DNA of 64,000 nt from DASUPK01 sp963774305 (GCA_963774305.1 CAVZEM010000005.1:62001-126000), one strand, 5' to 3'; numbered from the stretch's first letter, positions 1 to 8,748 are shown. Notes: generated by a model not told the origin, from the sequence alone. Made by a program: numbers and translations.

Positions 1-20
1 GCTACCCTGCCCGGTCGCAT

Positions 21-239
21 ATGGCGAAGGAAGAGAAGATCGAGATGGAGGGCGAGATCACCGAGGCGCTGCCCAACACGATGTTCCGCGTCAAGTTGGA
101 CAACGACCACGAGGTCCTCGGCCACATCTCGGGCAAGATGCGCCGCCACTACATCCGCATCCTCCCCGGAGACCGGGTGAAGATCGAGCTTTCGCCCTAC
201 GACCTCGACCGCGGCCGCATCACCTATAGGTACAAGTAA
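21..239 (+). CDS. infA: Translation initiation factor IF-1
   Basis: Complete 72-residue IF-1, the usual length for the family. IF-1 is a single OB-fold protein that binds the A site of the 30S subunit and helps IF-2 and IF-3 set up initiation. The conserved core is visible (GEITEALPNTMFRVKL near residue 12, HISGKMRRHYIRILPGDRV near 35, DLDRGRITYRYK at the C-terminus). The stop codon is followed with no gap by the ATG of a secreted protein. The usual rpmJ/rpsM neighbours are not downstream, so this copy sits outside the ribosomal protein cluster. Confidence 0.97.
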   Translation: MAKEEKIEMEGEITEALPNTMFRVKLDNDHEVLGHISGKMRRHYIRILPGDRVKIELSPYDLDRGRITYRYK

Positions 240-686
240 ATGAACTTCGGGGCCAAGGTGGTCGCGCTCGGGACAGCCGTGGCCCTGTGCCTGATCCTGG
301 CCGCGACGGTCTTTGCGGGATCCAAGACGAAGCGGGTCTCGGTGATCGTCGACGCGACCAGCGCCCAGATCGTCAAGGGGTCCAAGCAGAAGCAGCTGCA
401 GGTGAACGCTCAGCTCGATTCCTCGTTCGCGCGCTGCGAGCGCCAGCGGACCGTTCTGCTCTACCGGTCCGCCAACGGCGGGCTCTCAGGTCCTGTCCTC
501 GGCAAGGCGACGAGCCAGGGCGGCGGCGACAAGGGCCGTGTCACGATCACGGGCACCAGCTCGACCAAGATCAAGCCCACGGACGAGTTCCTCGCGATCG
601 CCGCTCAGCGCAAGGTGAAGATCAAGGGCAAGGCCTACGTCTGCAAGCGCGGCGTTTCGGCGGCCTTCTCCGCAAACTCCGTTTAG
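240..686 (+). CDS. Small secreted protein, paired-Cys beta-sandwich type
   Basis: Hypothetical 148-residue protein. The first 26 residues form a signal peptide (charged start, hydrophobic core, AATVFAG cleavage-like site). The mature part is rich in Lys, Thr, Ser and Val with alternating hydrophobics, as in a beta-sandwich, and has two well-spaced cysteines (FARCERQRTVLLYRS and KAYVCKRGVSAAF) that could form a disulphide. The next gene repeats this plan (ACKVSRGMRLQLLD ... KFVCKAGVSTPV), so the two look like tandem paralogues. The ATG directly abuts the infA stop, suggesting co-transcription. Function unknown. Confidence 0.75.
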   Translation: MNFGAKVVALGTAVALCLILAATVFAGSKTKRVSVIVDATSAQIVKGSKQKQLQVNAQLDSSFARCERQRTVLLYRSANGGLSGPVLGKATSQGGGDKGRVTITGTSSTKIKPTDEFLAIAAQRKVKIKGKAYVCKRGVSAAFSANSV

Positions 687-727
687 GGGCGTACGCTGGT
701 CCTCCACGCAAGAGGAGGAGGAGCCAG

Positions 728-1141
728 ATGAGGGCGACAAGGTTGCTGGTCGTTCTCGCGGTCGCGGCGCTGGGAGTCGGGCTGTTCAGCGCCACGGCAT
801 TCGCGGGCAAGAAGAAGAAGACGTCAGTCGTCTACTTCAGCGGGAATCCGAAGTTCAACAACAGTGGCAAGGTGACGGTGAAGGGGACGCTCAACACCGC
901 CAGTGCCTGCAAGGTCTCCCGCGGGATGAGGCTCCAGCTGCTCGATCAGACCGGGGCGGTGACCTCCACGCTGGACGGCTCGACATCCGATTCGAACGGG
1001 AACTGGGTCGTATCGGCGCAGCTGCCGAGCACCGTCCCCGCGGGAAGCTCGGTCAGGGTGAAGGCGACGAAGCTCTCGGTCGGGAAGTTCGTCTGCAAGG
1101 CCGGAGTCTCGACGCCGGTGGCGGTTCCGGCGCCGAAGTAA
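728..1141 (+). CDS. Small secreted protein, paralogue of the preceding gene
   Basis: Hypothetical 137-residue secreted protein. The ATG at 728 is chosen because a strong AGGAGGAGG ribosome-binding site lies just upstream (about 711-719) and the first residues form a clean signal peptide (RATRLLVVLAVAALGVGLFSATAFA) followed by GKKKK. The frame stays open further upstream, but there it only overlaps the previous gene. Two cysteines (SACKVSRG and KFVCKAGV) and a GNWVVSAQLP strand suggest a small Ig-like or filamin-like extracellular domain. It probably arose by duplication with the upstream gene. Confidence 0.78.
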   Translation: MRATRLLVVLAVAALGVGLFSATAFAGKKKKTSVVYFSGNPKFNNSGKVTVKGTLNTASACKVSRGMRLQLLDQTGAVTSTLDGSTSDSNGNWVVSAQLPSTVPAGSSVRVKATKLSVGKFVCKAGVSTPVAVPAPK

Positions 1142-1164
1142 GCCAGGCCGAGAGCCGAAGGCGG

Positions 1165-2424
1165 CTAGGCGAGGTATGACCCGGCGGCGGCCGGGTCCGG
1201 CTCGGCGAGCTCGGCGATCAGAGAGGACCAGCCGAACTCCTTCGCGCCGAGGCCCTCGCCGGAGTACGGCTCGTAGAACTCGCGCAGGCGCTGATCGGCG
1301 ACCGTGCTGCTGAGCCGCCTGGCCATCTCCATGGCCTCGGCCTCGTAGCCGAGCCGGATCAGGCCGATCCAGATCAGCCATGCCGAGTTGATCCAGGTCG
1401 GGCCGCGCCAGTAGAGGCGTCGCAGCGGCGCCTTCCACTTGCGGGGCTCGAAGGTGGGTTCCTCGGCGGAGACGGACGTGGGCGGGAAGGGGAGCCAGTA
1501 CTTGCGCTGGTCGAGGAGGTGCTCCTCGACCAGGCGGCGGCCGATCTCCTCGGGGAGGTCGGGAAGGGCAAGCGGCGCGAGTGCGGACCAGGTCGAGGTC
1601 CGGATCCGGCGGTCGGCGCCCGCCACAGCGTCGGTTCCGTCCTGGTGGGCGAGATTGCCGCGCGCGACATCCAGAAAGAGGCCGCGCCGCTCATCCCAGA
1701 GGCGCTCGACGAGCCGCGGGGTGATCGAGGGCTGACCGGCCGAGATCCGAGCCAGGCACCAGAGGACGTTGGTGACGACCTCGCAGAGCACCGGACCTCC
1801 GGCGTCGGCGACGCGGCGGGCATCCCAGCCGAGGCGGCGGTTGCGGGCGATCAGGAAGGGGAACAGCGGCCGGGCGTGCGCGCGCAGCCCCCAGATCGGG
1901 TCGAACTTGGGCGAGGAGTCGAGCCCCGACTCGTCCGGCTGGACGATCCAGAGCAGGCCGTCGCCATCCAGGTCGCGGTTGGCCTCGAGCCAGCGGTGGT
2001 GGGCGGCGATCCGCGGCTCGGCCGCCGGGTCGCCGACGGCGATCCGCCAGGCCCAGGCGAGCAATGGCGGCTGGATCGTGGAGGTGTTCCGGGCCTTCCG
2101 GGAGGTGACGTTGTAGGTCCAGCGCCGCTGCCAGTCGACGTGGCGGTGCCAGAAGATCGTGTGGCCGATGAAGCCGTCCTCCGAGCCGGCCGCCAGCAGG
2201 CTGCGGAGCTCGCTCTCCGCTCGGGCGCGATCGAACCGGCGCCAGACGATGGCGTGGAAGCACGAGTCCCAGTACCACTGCCAGGGGTAGTGGCCGGGGC
2301 TCGGCCGCGAGTAGCCGAAGTGGACGCCGTCGCGCTCGCCGTCTATCCAGTTGCCGCGCAGGGTCTCCTCGACGATTCCGAGGACGTGCCCGCGCACCTC
2401 GGGGGCGACGGCCGTTTCCACCAC
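1165..2424 (-). CDS. MGH1-like / GH63-family glycoside hydrolase
   Basis: Predicted (alpha/alpha)6-barrel glycosidase of about 419 residues, resembling mannosylglycerate/glucosylglycerate hydrolases of family GH63. Recognisable blocks are HYPWQWYWDSCFHAIVW near the N-terminus, TSTIQPPLLAWAWR in the middle, and LYWRGPTWINSAWLIWIGL towards the C-terminus. Such enzymes hydrolyse compatible solutes like glucosylglycerate in the cytoplasm; the exact substrate is an inference. The GTG start overlaps the stop of the upstream ABC permease by one base, so it is probably translated with the exporter. The frame stays open further upstream, but that part lies over the permease gene. Confidence 0.82.
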   Translation of the reverse strand: MVETAVAPEVRGHVLGIVEETLRGNWIDGERDGVHFGYSRPSPGHYPWQWYWDSCFHAIVWRRFDRARAESELRSLLAAGSEDGFIGHTIFWHRHVDWQRRWTYNVTSRKARNTSTIQPPLLAWAWRIAVGDPAAEPRIAAHHRWLEANRDLDGDGLLWIVQPDESGLDSSPKFDPIWGLRAHARPLFPFLIARNRRLGWDARRVADAGGPVLCEVVTNVLWCLARISAGQPSITPRLVERLWDERRGLFLDVARGNLAHQDGTDAVAGADRRIRTSTWSALAPLALPDLPEEIGRRLVEEHLLDQRKYWLPFPPTSVSAEEPTFEPRKWKAPLRRLYWRGPTWINSAWLIWIGLIRLGYEAEAMEMARRLSSTVADQRLREFYEPYSGEGLGAKEFGWSSLIAELAEPDPAAAGSYLA

Positions 2425-3194
2425 TACGCCGTCATGCGGCGCATGCCGCGCAACGCCATCGCGGTGAACAGCGCCCCCAGCCCGAGCAGGGCGAGGAGGC
2501 CGGGCCAGGTGTCTCCCCAGGTCACCGATCCGATGAAGCCCTGGCGAGCGGCCTCGACGACGTGTGTGACGGGGTTGATCCGGGCCACCGTCTGCAGCCA
2601 CCCCTGGAGCAGGTGCAGTGGCGCATAGGCGGTGGTGAAGAGCACGAGGATGAACATCCCGGCCTGCATCAGCGGTGCCGCCGACTGCGTCCGAAAGCGC
2701 AGCGCAAGGGATGTGCCCCAGGTCGCGGCCACGATCGCCATCCCCATCACGACCACCAGCGCCACCGCGAGCCCATCCAGCCCAGGCCAGTGGGCGCCGG
2801 CGATGAGAGCCACGATCAGCAGGAACGACGCCGGAAGCAGCGCGCGCAGGCCGGCCGAGAGGACGAGTCCCGCCAGGATCACCGGCCTCGGGGCGGGCGA
2901 GGCGAGCAGCCGATCGAACCAGCCCTGCTCGATGTCGCGGGCCAGGTTGACGCCGGTGGCCGCGCCCGTGAACGCCGCTCCCTGCATCAGGCTGACCGGG
3001 ATGATGAAGCTCTGGTAGTTGCTGGAGCTGAACCCGGGCAGCAGCGTCAGGTGGCCGAAGACGCTGGTGAGCCCGAGGAAGAAGATGGTCGGAGCCAGGA
3101 TGCCGGGAATGGCGGCGCCGGGTACCCGCACCAGCTCGTTGCGCGCACGGCGGATCAGCGCGGCGATGGTGGCGAGGTTGGCTTCGCGGCCCAT
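2424..3194 (-). CDS. ABC-2 type transporter permease (DrrB-like)
   Basis: Integral membrane subunit of about 256 residues with six predicted membrane segments and the ABC2_membrane family layout (QGWFDRLLASPAPRPVILAGL near the middle). The start ATG at 3194 is chosen because it overlaps the upstream permease stop as ATGA; an earlier ATG at 3239 lies inside that gene. Together with the second permease and the ATPase it should form a heterodimeric efflux pump of the daunorubicin-resistance type. The substrate is unknown. Confidence 0.85.
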   Translation of the reverse strand: MGREANLATIAALIRRARNELVRVPGAAIPGILAPTIFFLGLTSVFGHLTLLPGFSSSNYQSFIIPVSLMQGAAFTGAATGVNLARDIEQGWFDRLLASPAPRPVILAGLVLSAGLRALLPASFLLIVALIAGAHWPGLDGLAVALVVVMGMAIVAATWGTSLALRFRTQSAAPLMQAGMFILVLFTTAYAPLHLLQGWLQTVARINPVTHVVEAARQGFIGSVTWGDTWPGLLALLGLGALFTAMALRGMRRMTA

Positions 3195-3982
3195 CAGCCC
3201 CTCCTGGCCCGTGCACGAACCGCGATTGCGCTGAGCCAAAGACCCAGGGCCGCGATGCCGACGACAGAGATCAGGGCCTTGAACATGTCATGGCCGGTGA
3301 AGCCCGAGATGACCGGCTGCCGAATCCCGTCGACGATGAAGCTCAGGGGGTTGTACTGGGCGACAGACGCGGCGGGCTCCAGCATCAGGCTCGCCGGGAA
3401 GAAGGCGCTGGACAGGAAGAGGACGACGAAGAGCAGGGGGAAGATCCCCTGGACCACGCTGGCACTGCCGGTGCGCAGTGCAAGTGCCGCGGCCAGCGAC
3501 CCGAATGCGATCGCCGAGGCGGACACCATCAACACGATCCAGACCCCCCCGAGAAACCCCGCGTGGATCGTGGCGCCGAAGATCAGCCCGAGCGCGATGA
3601 ACCAGAGGGCGACTATCGCGCCCAGCATCGCGGTACCGGCGAGCCGGCCGAGCACGATCGCGAAGCGGGAGATCGGCGCCGCGAAGAGCCGATCGGTGAA
3701 GCCCATCTCGATGTCGATCGCCAGGGCGATCGCCCCGGAGTTCCCCGCGAGCAGCACAGCCTGGACCATCGCTCCGGCGAGCATGAACGCGAGAAAGCTC
3801 TGCACGGGCGGGAACTGGGGGAGGTTCACTGCCCGCCCGGCGCCGCCGGTCTGAATCGCGAGCAGCAGGGTGGGGAAGACGAAGAGCGGTGCGGCCAGCT
3901 GCGGCCGGCGCGCCGTCTGCCTGACCGATCTGGTCCCGAGCGCGACGACGACGCGGGCGTTGGCGGCCAGACGGTCGATCAT
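3194..3982 (-). CDS. ABC-2 type transporter permease (DrrB-like)
   Basis: 262-residue permease, homologous in plan to the following gene (EMGFTDRLFAAPISRFAIVLGRL corresponds to EQGWFDRLLASPAPRPVILAGL). Six membrane segments are predicted. Its start overlaps the ATPase stop (ATGA at 3979-3982) and its stop overlaps the next permease start, so all three subunits are translationally coupled. Two different permeases suggest a heterodimeric channel with one type of ATPase. Confidence 0.86.
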   Translation of the reverse strand: MIDRLAANARVVVALGTRSVRQTARRPQLAAPLFVFPTLLLAIQTGGAGRAVNLPQFPPVQSFLAFMLAGAMVQAVLLAGNSGAIALAIDIEMGFTDRLFAAPISRFAIVLGRLAGTAMLGAIVALWFIALGLIFGATIHAGFLGGVWIVLMVSASAIAFGSLAAALALRTGSASVVQGIFPLLFVVLFLSSAFFPASLMLEPAASVAQYNPLSFIVDGIRQPVISGFTGHDMFKALISVVGIAALGLWLSAIAVRARARRG

Positions 3983-4953
3983 TCGGCAACGACCTCGTTT
4001 TCGCCCGTGTCCTTCTCGTCACCCTCGAGGTGCTGGCCGGTCTTTGCGACGAAGACGTCATCGAGGGTGGGTTGCACCAGATCGAGCGACTCGACGGCCA
4101 GACCGGCCTCGTCCAGCGCCCGGACGATCGGCCCCACCTCGGAGGCTCCGTGCTGGAGCTCCACGAGGAGTTTTCCGTCGCGTGCCGGGAGGGGTTTCCC
4201 GAAGCGCGCGAGGATCTCCTCGCAGTGGGCTGGGTCGTCGCCGCCTGCCAGCGAGAGCTCGAGGTGCGGACGCCCGACCTGCGCCTTGAGGGAGGCCGGG
4301 GTCCCCTCCGCTACCAGCAGGCCGCCGCTGATGATGCTCACGCGGTCGGCGAGCTTGTCCGCCTCCTCCAGGTATTGAGTGGTCAGGAAGACGGTGGTGC
4401 CCTCGTCGTTCAGCTTCTGTACCTCCTCCCAGATCGCCTGACGGCTGACGGGGTCGAGGCCGGTCGTGGGCTCATCCAGGAAGAGGACCTGCGGGGTATG
4501 GACCAGGGCCGCCGCGAGGTCGAGGCGCCGCTGCATCCCGCCTGAGTAGGTGCCGACGCGGCGGTCGGCGGCGAGTGTCAGGCCCACGCGGTCGAGCAGC
4601 GAGTCCGCCAGCTCGCTGCCGCGCTGGCGGGGGATGGCGTGCAGGGTTGCCTGGAGCTGGAGCAGCTCGCGACCGGTCATCAGCGGGTCGAGCGCCGCCT
4701 CCTGAAGCGCCACGCCGATCTTGCGGCGCACCGTGCCGGCGTCAGCGACCACGTCATGGCCGGCGACCCATGCCTGTCCGCCGGTGGGGATGAGCAGTGT
4801 GGTCAGCATCCGGACGGTCGTGGTTTTCCCCGCGCCGTTCGGCCCCAGGAACCCGTAGATCTCACCCTCCGCCACCTCGAGGTCGACGCCGTCGACGGCC
4901 TTGATGCCGCCCTCGAACTCGCGAGCCAGCTGCTGCGTCTCGATTGCGGCCAC
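3979..4953 (-). CDS. ABC transporter ATP-binding protein, DrrA family
   Basis: 324-residue ATPase. Walker A is GPNGAGKTT (residues 37-45), the Q-loop lies in VALQEAALDP, the signature motif is YSGGMQRR (136-143) and Walker B is VLFLDEPTTGLDP (156-168). The roughly 90-residue C-terminal extension with VVELQHGASEVGPIVRALDE-like content matches the DrrA/DUF4162 tail. It powers the two downstream permeases. DrrA-type pumps usually export lipids, antibiotics or other amphiphiles; no substrate can be inferred here. Confidence 0.93.
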   Translation of the reverse strand: MAAIETQQLAREFEGGIKAVDGVDLEVAEGEIYGFLGPNGAGKTTTVRMLTTLLIPTGGQAWVAGHDVVADAGTVRRKIGVALQEAALDPLMTGRELLQLQATLHAIPRQRGSELADSLLDRVGLTLAADRRVGTYSGGMQRRLDLAAALVHTPQVLFLDEPTTGLDPVSRQAIWEEVQKLNDEGTTVFLTTQYLEEADKLADRVSIISGGLLVAEGTPASLKAQVGRPHLELSLAGGDDPAHCEEILARFGKPLPARDGKLLVELQHGASEVGPIVRALDEAGLAVESLDLVQPTLDDVFVAKTGQHLEGDEKDTGENEVVAE

Positions 4954-5007
4954 GGTGCCTCGGACGATAACCGGCGGTCGGGACCCGCCCGGAGGCCCGT
5001 CACACAG

Positions 5008-5961
5008 CTATCCCGTGATCCGCAGCGGCAGGGAGCCCTCCGGCTGTGCCTGGCGCCGTCGAGCGCCGAGCCGCGTCGCCACCGCCCTCGTCCCCGGCGT
5101 CAGCCTGCCGTCCGTCGCCAGCCACGAGCCCGCCAGGATAAGCAGGAGGCCGGCGATCGCGCCGGCGCCCGGGCTCTCGCCGAGCACGATGACGCCCAGC
5201 GTGACGGCGACGACCGGATTCACGTAGGTGATGATCGACGCCCGGCCCGCGCCGACCTCCTTGACCAGCACCATCAGGATCACGAAGGCGGTCGCGGTGC
5301 AGACCACGCCGAGCACGGCGATCGACGCCAGCGCGTCACCTGCCGGCACGGACTTCGGGAAGGTGAGCAGTGCTGCCGGCGTCAGCAGGGCCGCAGCGAC
5401 GGCGAGGCTCGCCGCCATGGTTGCGCGCGGGTCGAAGCCGACCAGGTGGCGTTTGATGATCATCGGGCCGGCCGCGTAGCCGAGCGCCGCGAGCATCACG
5501 GCCGCCGCACCGAGGATCTCGCCCGTGTTGGTGCTGAGGTCGATCCCGACGAGTGCGACCACCCCGCCGAGACCGATCAGCATTCCCACCATGCGGGTGC
5601 GCGTCGGACGCTCGGTGTGATCGAAGCGCAGGGCCAGCAGCGCGATCAGCAGCGGAACGGTGGCGATCACGATCGCCGCGACCGAGGAGTCGACGTGCCG
5701 CTCGCCGGCGGCGATCAGCGGGAAGGGCAGCGCCATCTCGACCGTCGCGTAGGCCAGGATCCACCGCCGTGGGCCGTGGCGCAGCATCTCGAGCCCCTGC
5801 CGCGGGACGATCGCGAAGAGCAGCGATGCGCCGAGTACGATCCGCGCCCAGGCGAGGAAGAACGGGGAGACGCCTCCGTCGACCGCGACCTTGATGAAGA
5901 GGTAGGGGACGCCCCAGATCAGCGACAGCGCCGCGAAGGCAAGCCAGGCCCGGCGGTTCAT
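5008..5961 (-). CDS. EamA/DMT family transporter
   Basis: 317 residues with ten predicted membrane helices forming two EamA repeats (first starting AFAALSLIWGVPYLFIKVAV, second around MLAALGYAAGPMIIK). This drug/metabolite transporter family exports amino acids or small metabolites. It begins 3 bp after the amidase stop, so it probably shares the amidase transcript and may move a related amide or amine. The C-terminus ends with a basic cytoplasmic tail. Confidence 0.9.
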   Translation of the reverse strand: MNRRAWLAFAALSLIWGVPYLFIKVAVDGGVSPFFLAWARIVLGASLLFAIVPRQGLEMLRHGPRRWILAYATVEMALPFPLIAAGERHVDSSVAAIVIATVPLLIALLALRFDHTERPTRTRMVGMLIGLGGVVALVGIDLSTNTGEILGAAAVMLAALGYAAGPMIIKRHLVGFDPRATMAASLAVAAALLTPAALLTFPKSVPAGDALASIAVLGVVCTATAFVILMVLVKEVGAGRASIITYVNPVVAVTLGVIVLGESPGAGAIAGLLLILAGSWLATDGRLTPGTRAVATRLGARRRQAQPEGSLPLRITG

Positions 5962-5964
5962 ACC

Positions 5965-7323
5965 TCAGGCAACGGCGGCGGGACGAAGCTCCACGAATTC
6001 CCTGCTCGTGGCGCGCTCGAGCGCCTCTGCGGCGTCGAGCAGCAGGGCATCGGCGCCCCAGGCACCGAGCAGCTGGAGCGCGGCGGGCATCCCGCCGTCG
6101 AGGCCGACCGGCACGCTCACGCCGGGAACGCCGGTGAGGTTCGCCAGCACTCCCTGACGCGCGTTGCCGGCATCGGCGGACTCGACGCCCGAGGGCAGCT
6201 CGATCATCGGCTCGGCGAGCGAGGGTGCCACGGCGGGGATCGCCGGCCAGGCGAGCAGGTCGATGTCATCGAAGAGGGCCGCCAGGTCGCGGCGGACCTT
6301 GGCCCGCACCTTGAATGCCCGCGCGGTCAGGCTGAGCGGCAGCAGCGCGCGCAGCTTGAGGACGCCGCGGTTGACCAGGCCGAGCTCGGGGCTCAGCCCG
6401 TTGAGGACGTCGGGGACCAGGTGCGCGGCCTCCTCCGCCTGGGCGACCAGCAACGCCGCCGGGAGGATCAGGTCCGGGTCGGGGAGCTCCACCTCAACGA
6501 TCTCGCCGCCGGCCTCGCCCCGCAGCGATTCGAGCGCGGTCTCACACGCCTCGCGCACGCCGGGCGCCGAGTCGCTCCAGTAGGGGTCCCTGACCACTCC
6601 GATCCGCAGGTCGCTCACCTGCCCCACGGGGATTTCCTCGCCGAAGAGGACCGATGCGAGCAGGCGGCAGTCGGCGGCGTCCCGGCAGAGGGGACCCGAG
6701 ACGATCGTCTCCGTGTTGGCGATGTGATGGCCCTCCATCGTGGAGCGGCCGAAGGTCGGCTTCAGCCCAGTGAGGCCGCAGTAGGCGGCCGGATAGCGAA
6801 TCGAGCCGAGGCCGTCCGCGCCCACCGCCCCCGAGACCAGCCCGCCGGCGACGGCGGCAGCGGGCCCGCTGGATGAGCCGCCCGGGCAGCGCTCGAGGTC
6901 CCACGGGTTGTGGGCGGCGCCGTAGAAGGATGTGTTGCCGGTGCTGCTCGATCCAAGCTCGTGCATGTTCGCGACGCCGGCGATCACCGCTCCGGCGTCG
7001 CGCAGCGCCCGGTACGGCCCCGACTCGCCGGGTTCGAGGGTGACGCCGGGCACGGAGGCGGCTCCGACGGTCTCGGCGCGCCAGGGGAGCGGCCACTCGT
7101 CCTTGATCACGACCGGGACGCCGCGCAGCGGGCCATCGGGTGCCTGCTCGAGCATCTCGCGCGAGCGGTCGGGGAAGGTCGCGATCACCGCGTTCAGCTC
7201 CGGGTTCCGCTCCTCGATTCTCGCGAGGCAGGCGTCCAGCAGCTCGGCTGGGTCGAGCTGGCCCGCCGCGATCTGCGCGGCCTGCTCGCGTAGAGGCATA
7301 TAAAGAGCGTCGAGCGCGCTCAT
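5965..7323 (-). CDS. Amidase (amidase signature family)
   Basis: 452-residue amidase signature enzyme hydrolysing a C-N amide bond. The catalytic Ser-cisSer-Lys triad can be placed: Lys74 in VVIKDEWP, the cis-Ser in the loop CPGGSSSGPAAAVAGG (residues 147-161), and nucleophile Ser174 in ADGLGSIRYPAAYCGL. It resembles AtzE/GatA-like amidases more than aliphatic nitrilase-type amidases. The start overlaps the stop of a 65-residue protein with AtzG/GatC-like features (ATGA at 7320-7323), which may be its small structural partner. The substrate is unknown. Confidence 0.9.
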   Translation of the reverse strand: MSALDALYMPLREQAAQIAAGQLDPAELLDACLARIEERNPELNAVIATFPDRSREMLEQAPDGPLRGVPVVIKDEWPLPWRAETVGAASVPGVTLEPGESGPYRALRDAGAVIAGVANMHELGSSSTGNTSFYGAAHNPWDLERCPGGSSSGPAAAVAGGLVSGAVGADGLGSIRYPAAYCGLTGLKPTFGRSTMEGHHIANTETIVSGPLCRDAADCRLLASVLFGEEIPVGQVSDLRIGVVRDPYWSDSAPGVREACETALESLRGEAGGEIVEVELPDPDLILPAALLVAQAEEAAHLVPDVLNGLSPELGLVNRGVLKLRALLPLSLTARAFKVRAKVRRDLAALFDDIDLLAWPAIPAVAPSLAEPMIELPSGVESADAGNARQGVLANLTGVPGVSVPVGLDGGMPAALQLLGAWGADALLLDAAEALERATSREFVELRPAAVA

Positions 7324-7517
7324 CGGGGCGACTTCGACATGTCCGGGTGCGGCTCGGGACCGATGCCGCCGAGATCGGCGTCCCGGAGCAGCTCCATGCC
7401 CGGCTCGTAGATGGTCCAGACGCCCATCATCACGGCCCGCTCGTCCTCATCGGCGGCTATTCCGAAGGTCTCGAGCGCACCGTTCAGATAGCTCTGGAGT
7501 GCGGTTTCGCCCTCCAT
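7320..7517 (-). CDS. Small AtzG/GatC-like protein, possible amidase partner subunit
   Basis: 65 residues: an N-terminal helix (LQSYLNGALETFGI), a second helix (EDERAVMMGVWTIYEPGMELL) and a C-terminal extended tail with D and P residues (GGIGPEPHPDMSKSPR). This helix-helix-extended-tail layout is that of GatC and of AtzG, the small subunits that wrap around GatA/AtzE-type amidases. The assignment is by pattern and by translational coupling to the amidase gene, not by strong motif identity. A different small protein family is possible. Confidence 0.55.
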   Translation of the reverse strand: MEGETALQSYLNGALETFGIAADEDERAVMMGVWTIYEPGMELLRDADLGGIGPEPHPDMSKSPR

Positions 7518-7583
7518 GCAGCCGGAACCCTACTCGCCTGGTTTGCAAGGACCCCCGCAACCCTCCCCGAAAAGGAGTGTTCA

Positions 7584-8393
7584 ATGAAGCTCATGGGCCA
7601 GGACGCTCACCCATTGGCACGCCTGCACAGGTCGATGCGGCGACGGTTCTTGTGGTCGCCGAACATGCTGACGGCCATCGCCGTGTTCGCTGCCGTGCTC
7701 CTGGCGGTCATCGGCACCGGCATCGCAGGCGCAGCGCCGCGCGTGATCGTGCTCGGCGCCGCGACCCCCGCGGTCCCGTCCTGCCCGACCAACTGCCAAG
7801 CCGTCGGAAAGACCACCGGCTTCCAGACGAACATCACGGGTGCGAAGAACCCCTTCGTGGTCAGCGTCAGGGGACGGGTGGTCGCCTGGTCGATCAAGAC
7901 CGGTGCGCCCAGCACCAAGCCCAACCCGAACAACAACAATCAGAGCGACTACGACTTCTTCAGCAAGACCTTCGGCGGGCCGCCAAAGGCGAGGGTTGCG
8001 GTGCTCAAGCCGATCATGAAGTCGATCAAGGCCGGCAAGCCGATCTACAAGCTCAAGTCGGAGTCGCCGGTCGAGGACCTCTCCAGCTACCTGGGTCAGA
8101 CCACGACCTTCACGCTCGACACGCCGCTGCGAGTCAAGCCGAACAACGTGGTGGCGCTCACCGTCCCAACCTGGGCGCCCGCCTTCGCGATCAACCAGAG
8201 CGCCGACACCAGATGGGCGGCGAGCCGTCCGAAGGGCAAGTGCAACGACACGGCCGACATCCTGGCCGGGACCCCGCAGGACGCCCTCGGCACCCAGCGC
8301 TCCTACGGCTGCGTCTACAACACGGCCCGGCTGCTCTACTCGGCGACCGTCGTCGCCGACCCGAATCAGTCTCCGCCCAAGAAGAAGAAGTAG
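7584..8393 (+). CDS. Secreted/membrane-anchored hypothetical protein with Lys tail
   Basis: 269-residue protein of unknown function. ATG at 7584 is preceded by AAAGGAG. A basic leader (HRSMRRRFLWSPNM) precedes one hydrophobic segment (TAIAVFAAVLLAVIGTGIAGA) that acts as signal or anchor. The extracellular part has four cysteines (CPTNC, GKCND, YGCVY), an Asn-rich patch (PNNNNQS) and a beta-rich region (TTTFTLDTPLRVKPNNVVALTVPTWAPAF, split here only for description). It ends in PPKKKK, a short version of the Lys-rich tails on other secreted proteins in the window. Confidence 0.75.
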   Translation: MKLMGQDAHPLARLHRSMRRRFLWSPNMLTAIAVFAAVLLAVIGTGIAGAAPRVIVLGAATPAVPSCPTNCQAVGKTTGFQTNITGAKNPFVVSVRGRVVAWSIKTGAPSTKPNPNNNNQSDYDFFSKTFGGPPKARVAVLKPIMKSIKAGKPIYKLKSESPVEDLSSYLGQTTTFTLDTPLRVKPNNVVALTVPTWAPAFAINQSADTRWAASRPKGKCNDTADILAGTPQDALGTQRSYGCVYNTARLLYSATVVADPNQSPPKKKK

Positions 8394-8428
8394 CGGCCGC
8401 TTGTGGCCGCGATCTGATGGCGAAGCCG
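8391..8428. repeat. Partial inverted copy of hairpin repeat B
   Basis: Read on the minus strand this stretch is CGGCTTCGCCATCAG, then ATCGCGGCCACAAGCGGCCGC, matching the first part of the roughly 95-bp repeats at 26513, 27854 and 28336. It lies between the ends of two convergent genes, like two of those copies. Confidence 0.65.
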
Positions 8429-8433
8429 TCGAC

Positions 8434-8748
8434 CTACCCGCAGGCCGAGGGGTTCTGCTTGCACTGCTGCTCGAACGCCGCCTGCGGGCTCCCCTTCTTC
8501 GGCGGGACGTCGTTGGTCGCTGAGTCCGGGGCCTGCGGGTTGTAGGTCTTCCCGTTCTTCGTGGTGACGGTCGTGCCCGGCGTGGTGGACGTGCCCGGCG
8601 CCGTCGAGGTCGTGAGGCCCGGAGCGGTCACCGCCGGGATGGAGACCGAATTGGTGGTCGTCTCGCCGGAGCTGTCGCTCCCGCATCCCGTGGCGATCAG
8701 CCCGATGGCGAGCGCCAGCGGCAGGGCAGCGGTGTATCGAGGGATCAC
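8434..8748 (-). CDS. Putative lipoprotein, Thr/Ser/Pro-rich
   Basis: 104 residues with a lipoprotein-type signal (LALAIGLIATGCGSDSSG; Cys around residue 22 as the likely lipidated residue). The mature part is a low-complexity Thr/Ser/Pro linker (TAPGLTTSTAPGTSTTPGT) followed by a short C-terminal domain with a CKQNPSACG cysteine pair. Probably a small surface lipoprotein. It overlaps the stop of the zinc-ribbon gene upstream (8745-8748), so the two are coupled. Confidence 0.72.
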   Translation of the reverse strand: MIPRYTAALPLALAIGLIATGCGSDSSGETTTNSVSIPAVTAPGLTTSTAPGTSTTPGTTVTTKNGKTYNPQAPDSATNDVPPKKGSPQAAFEQQCKQNPSACG

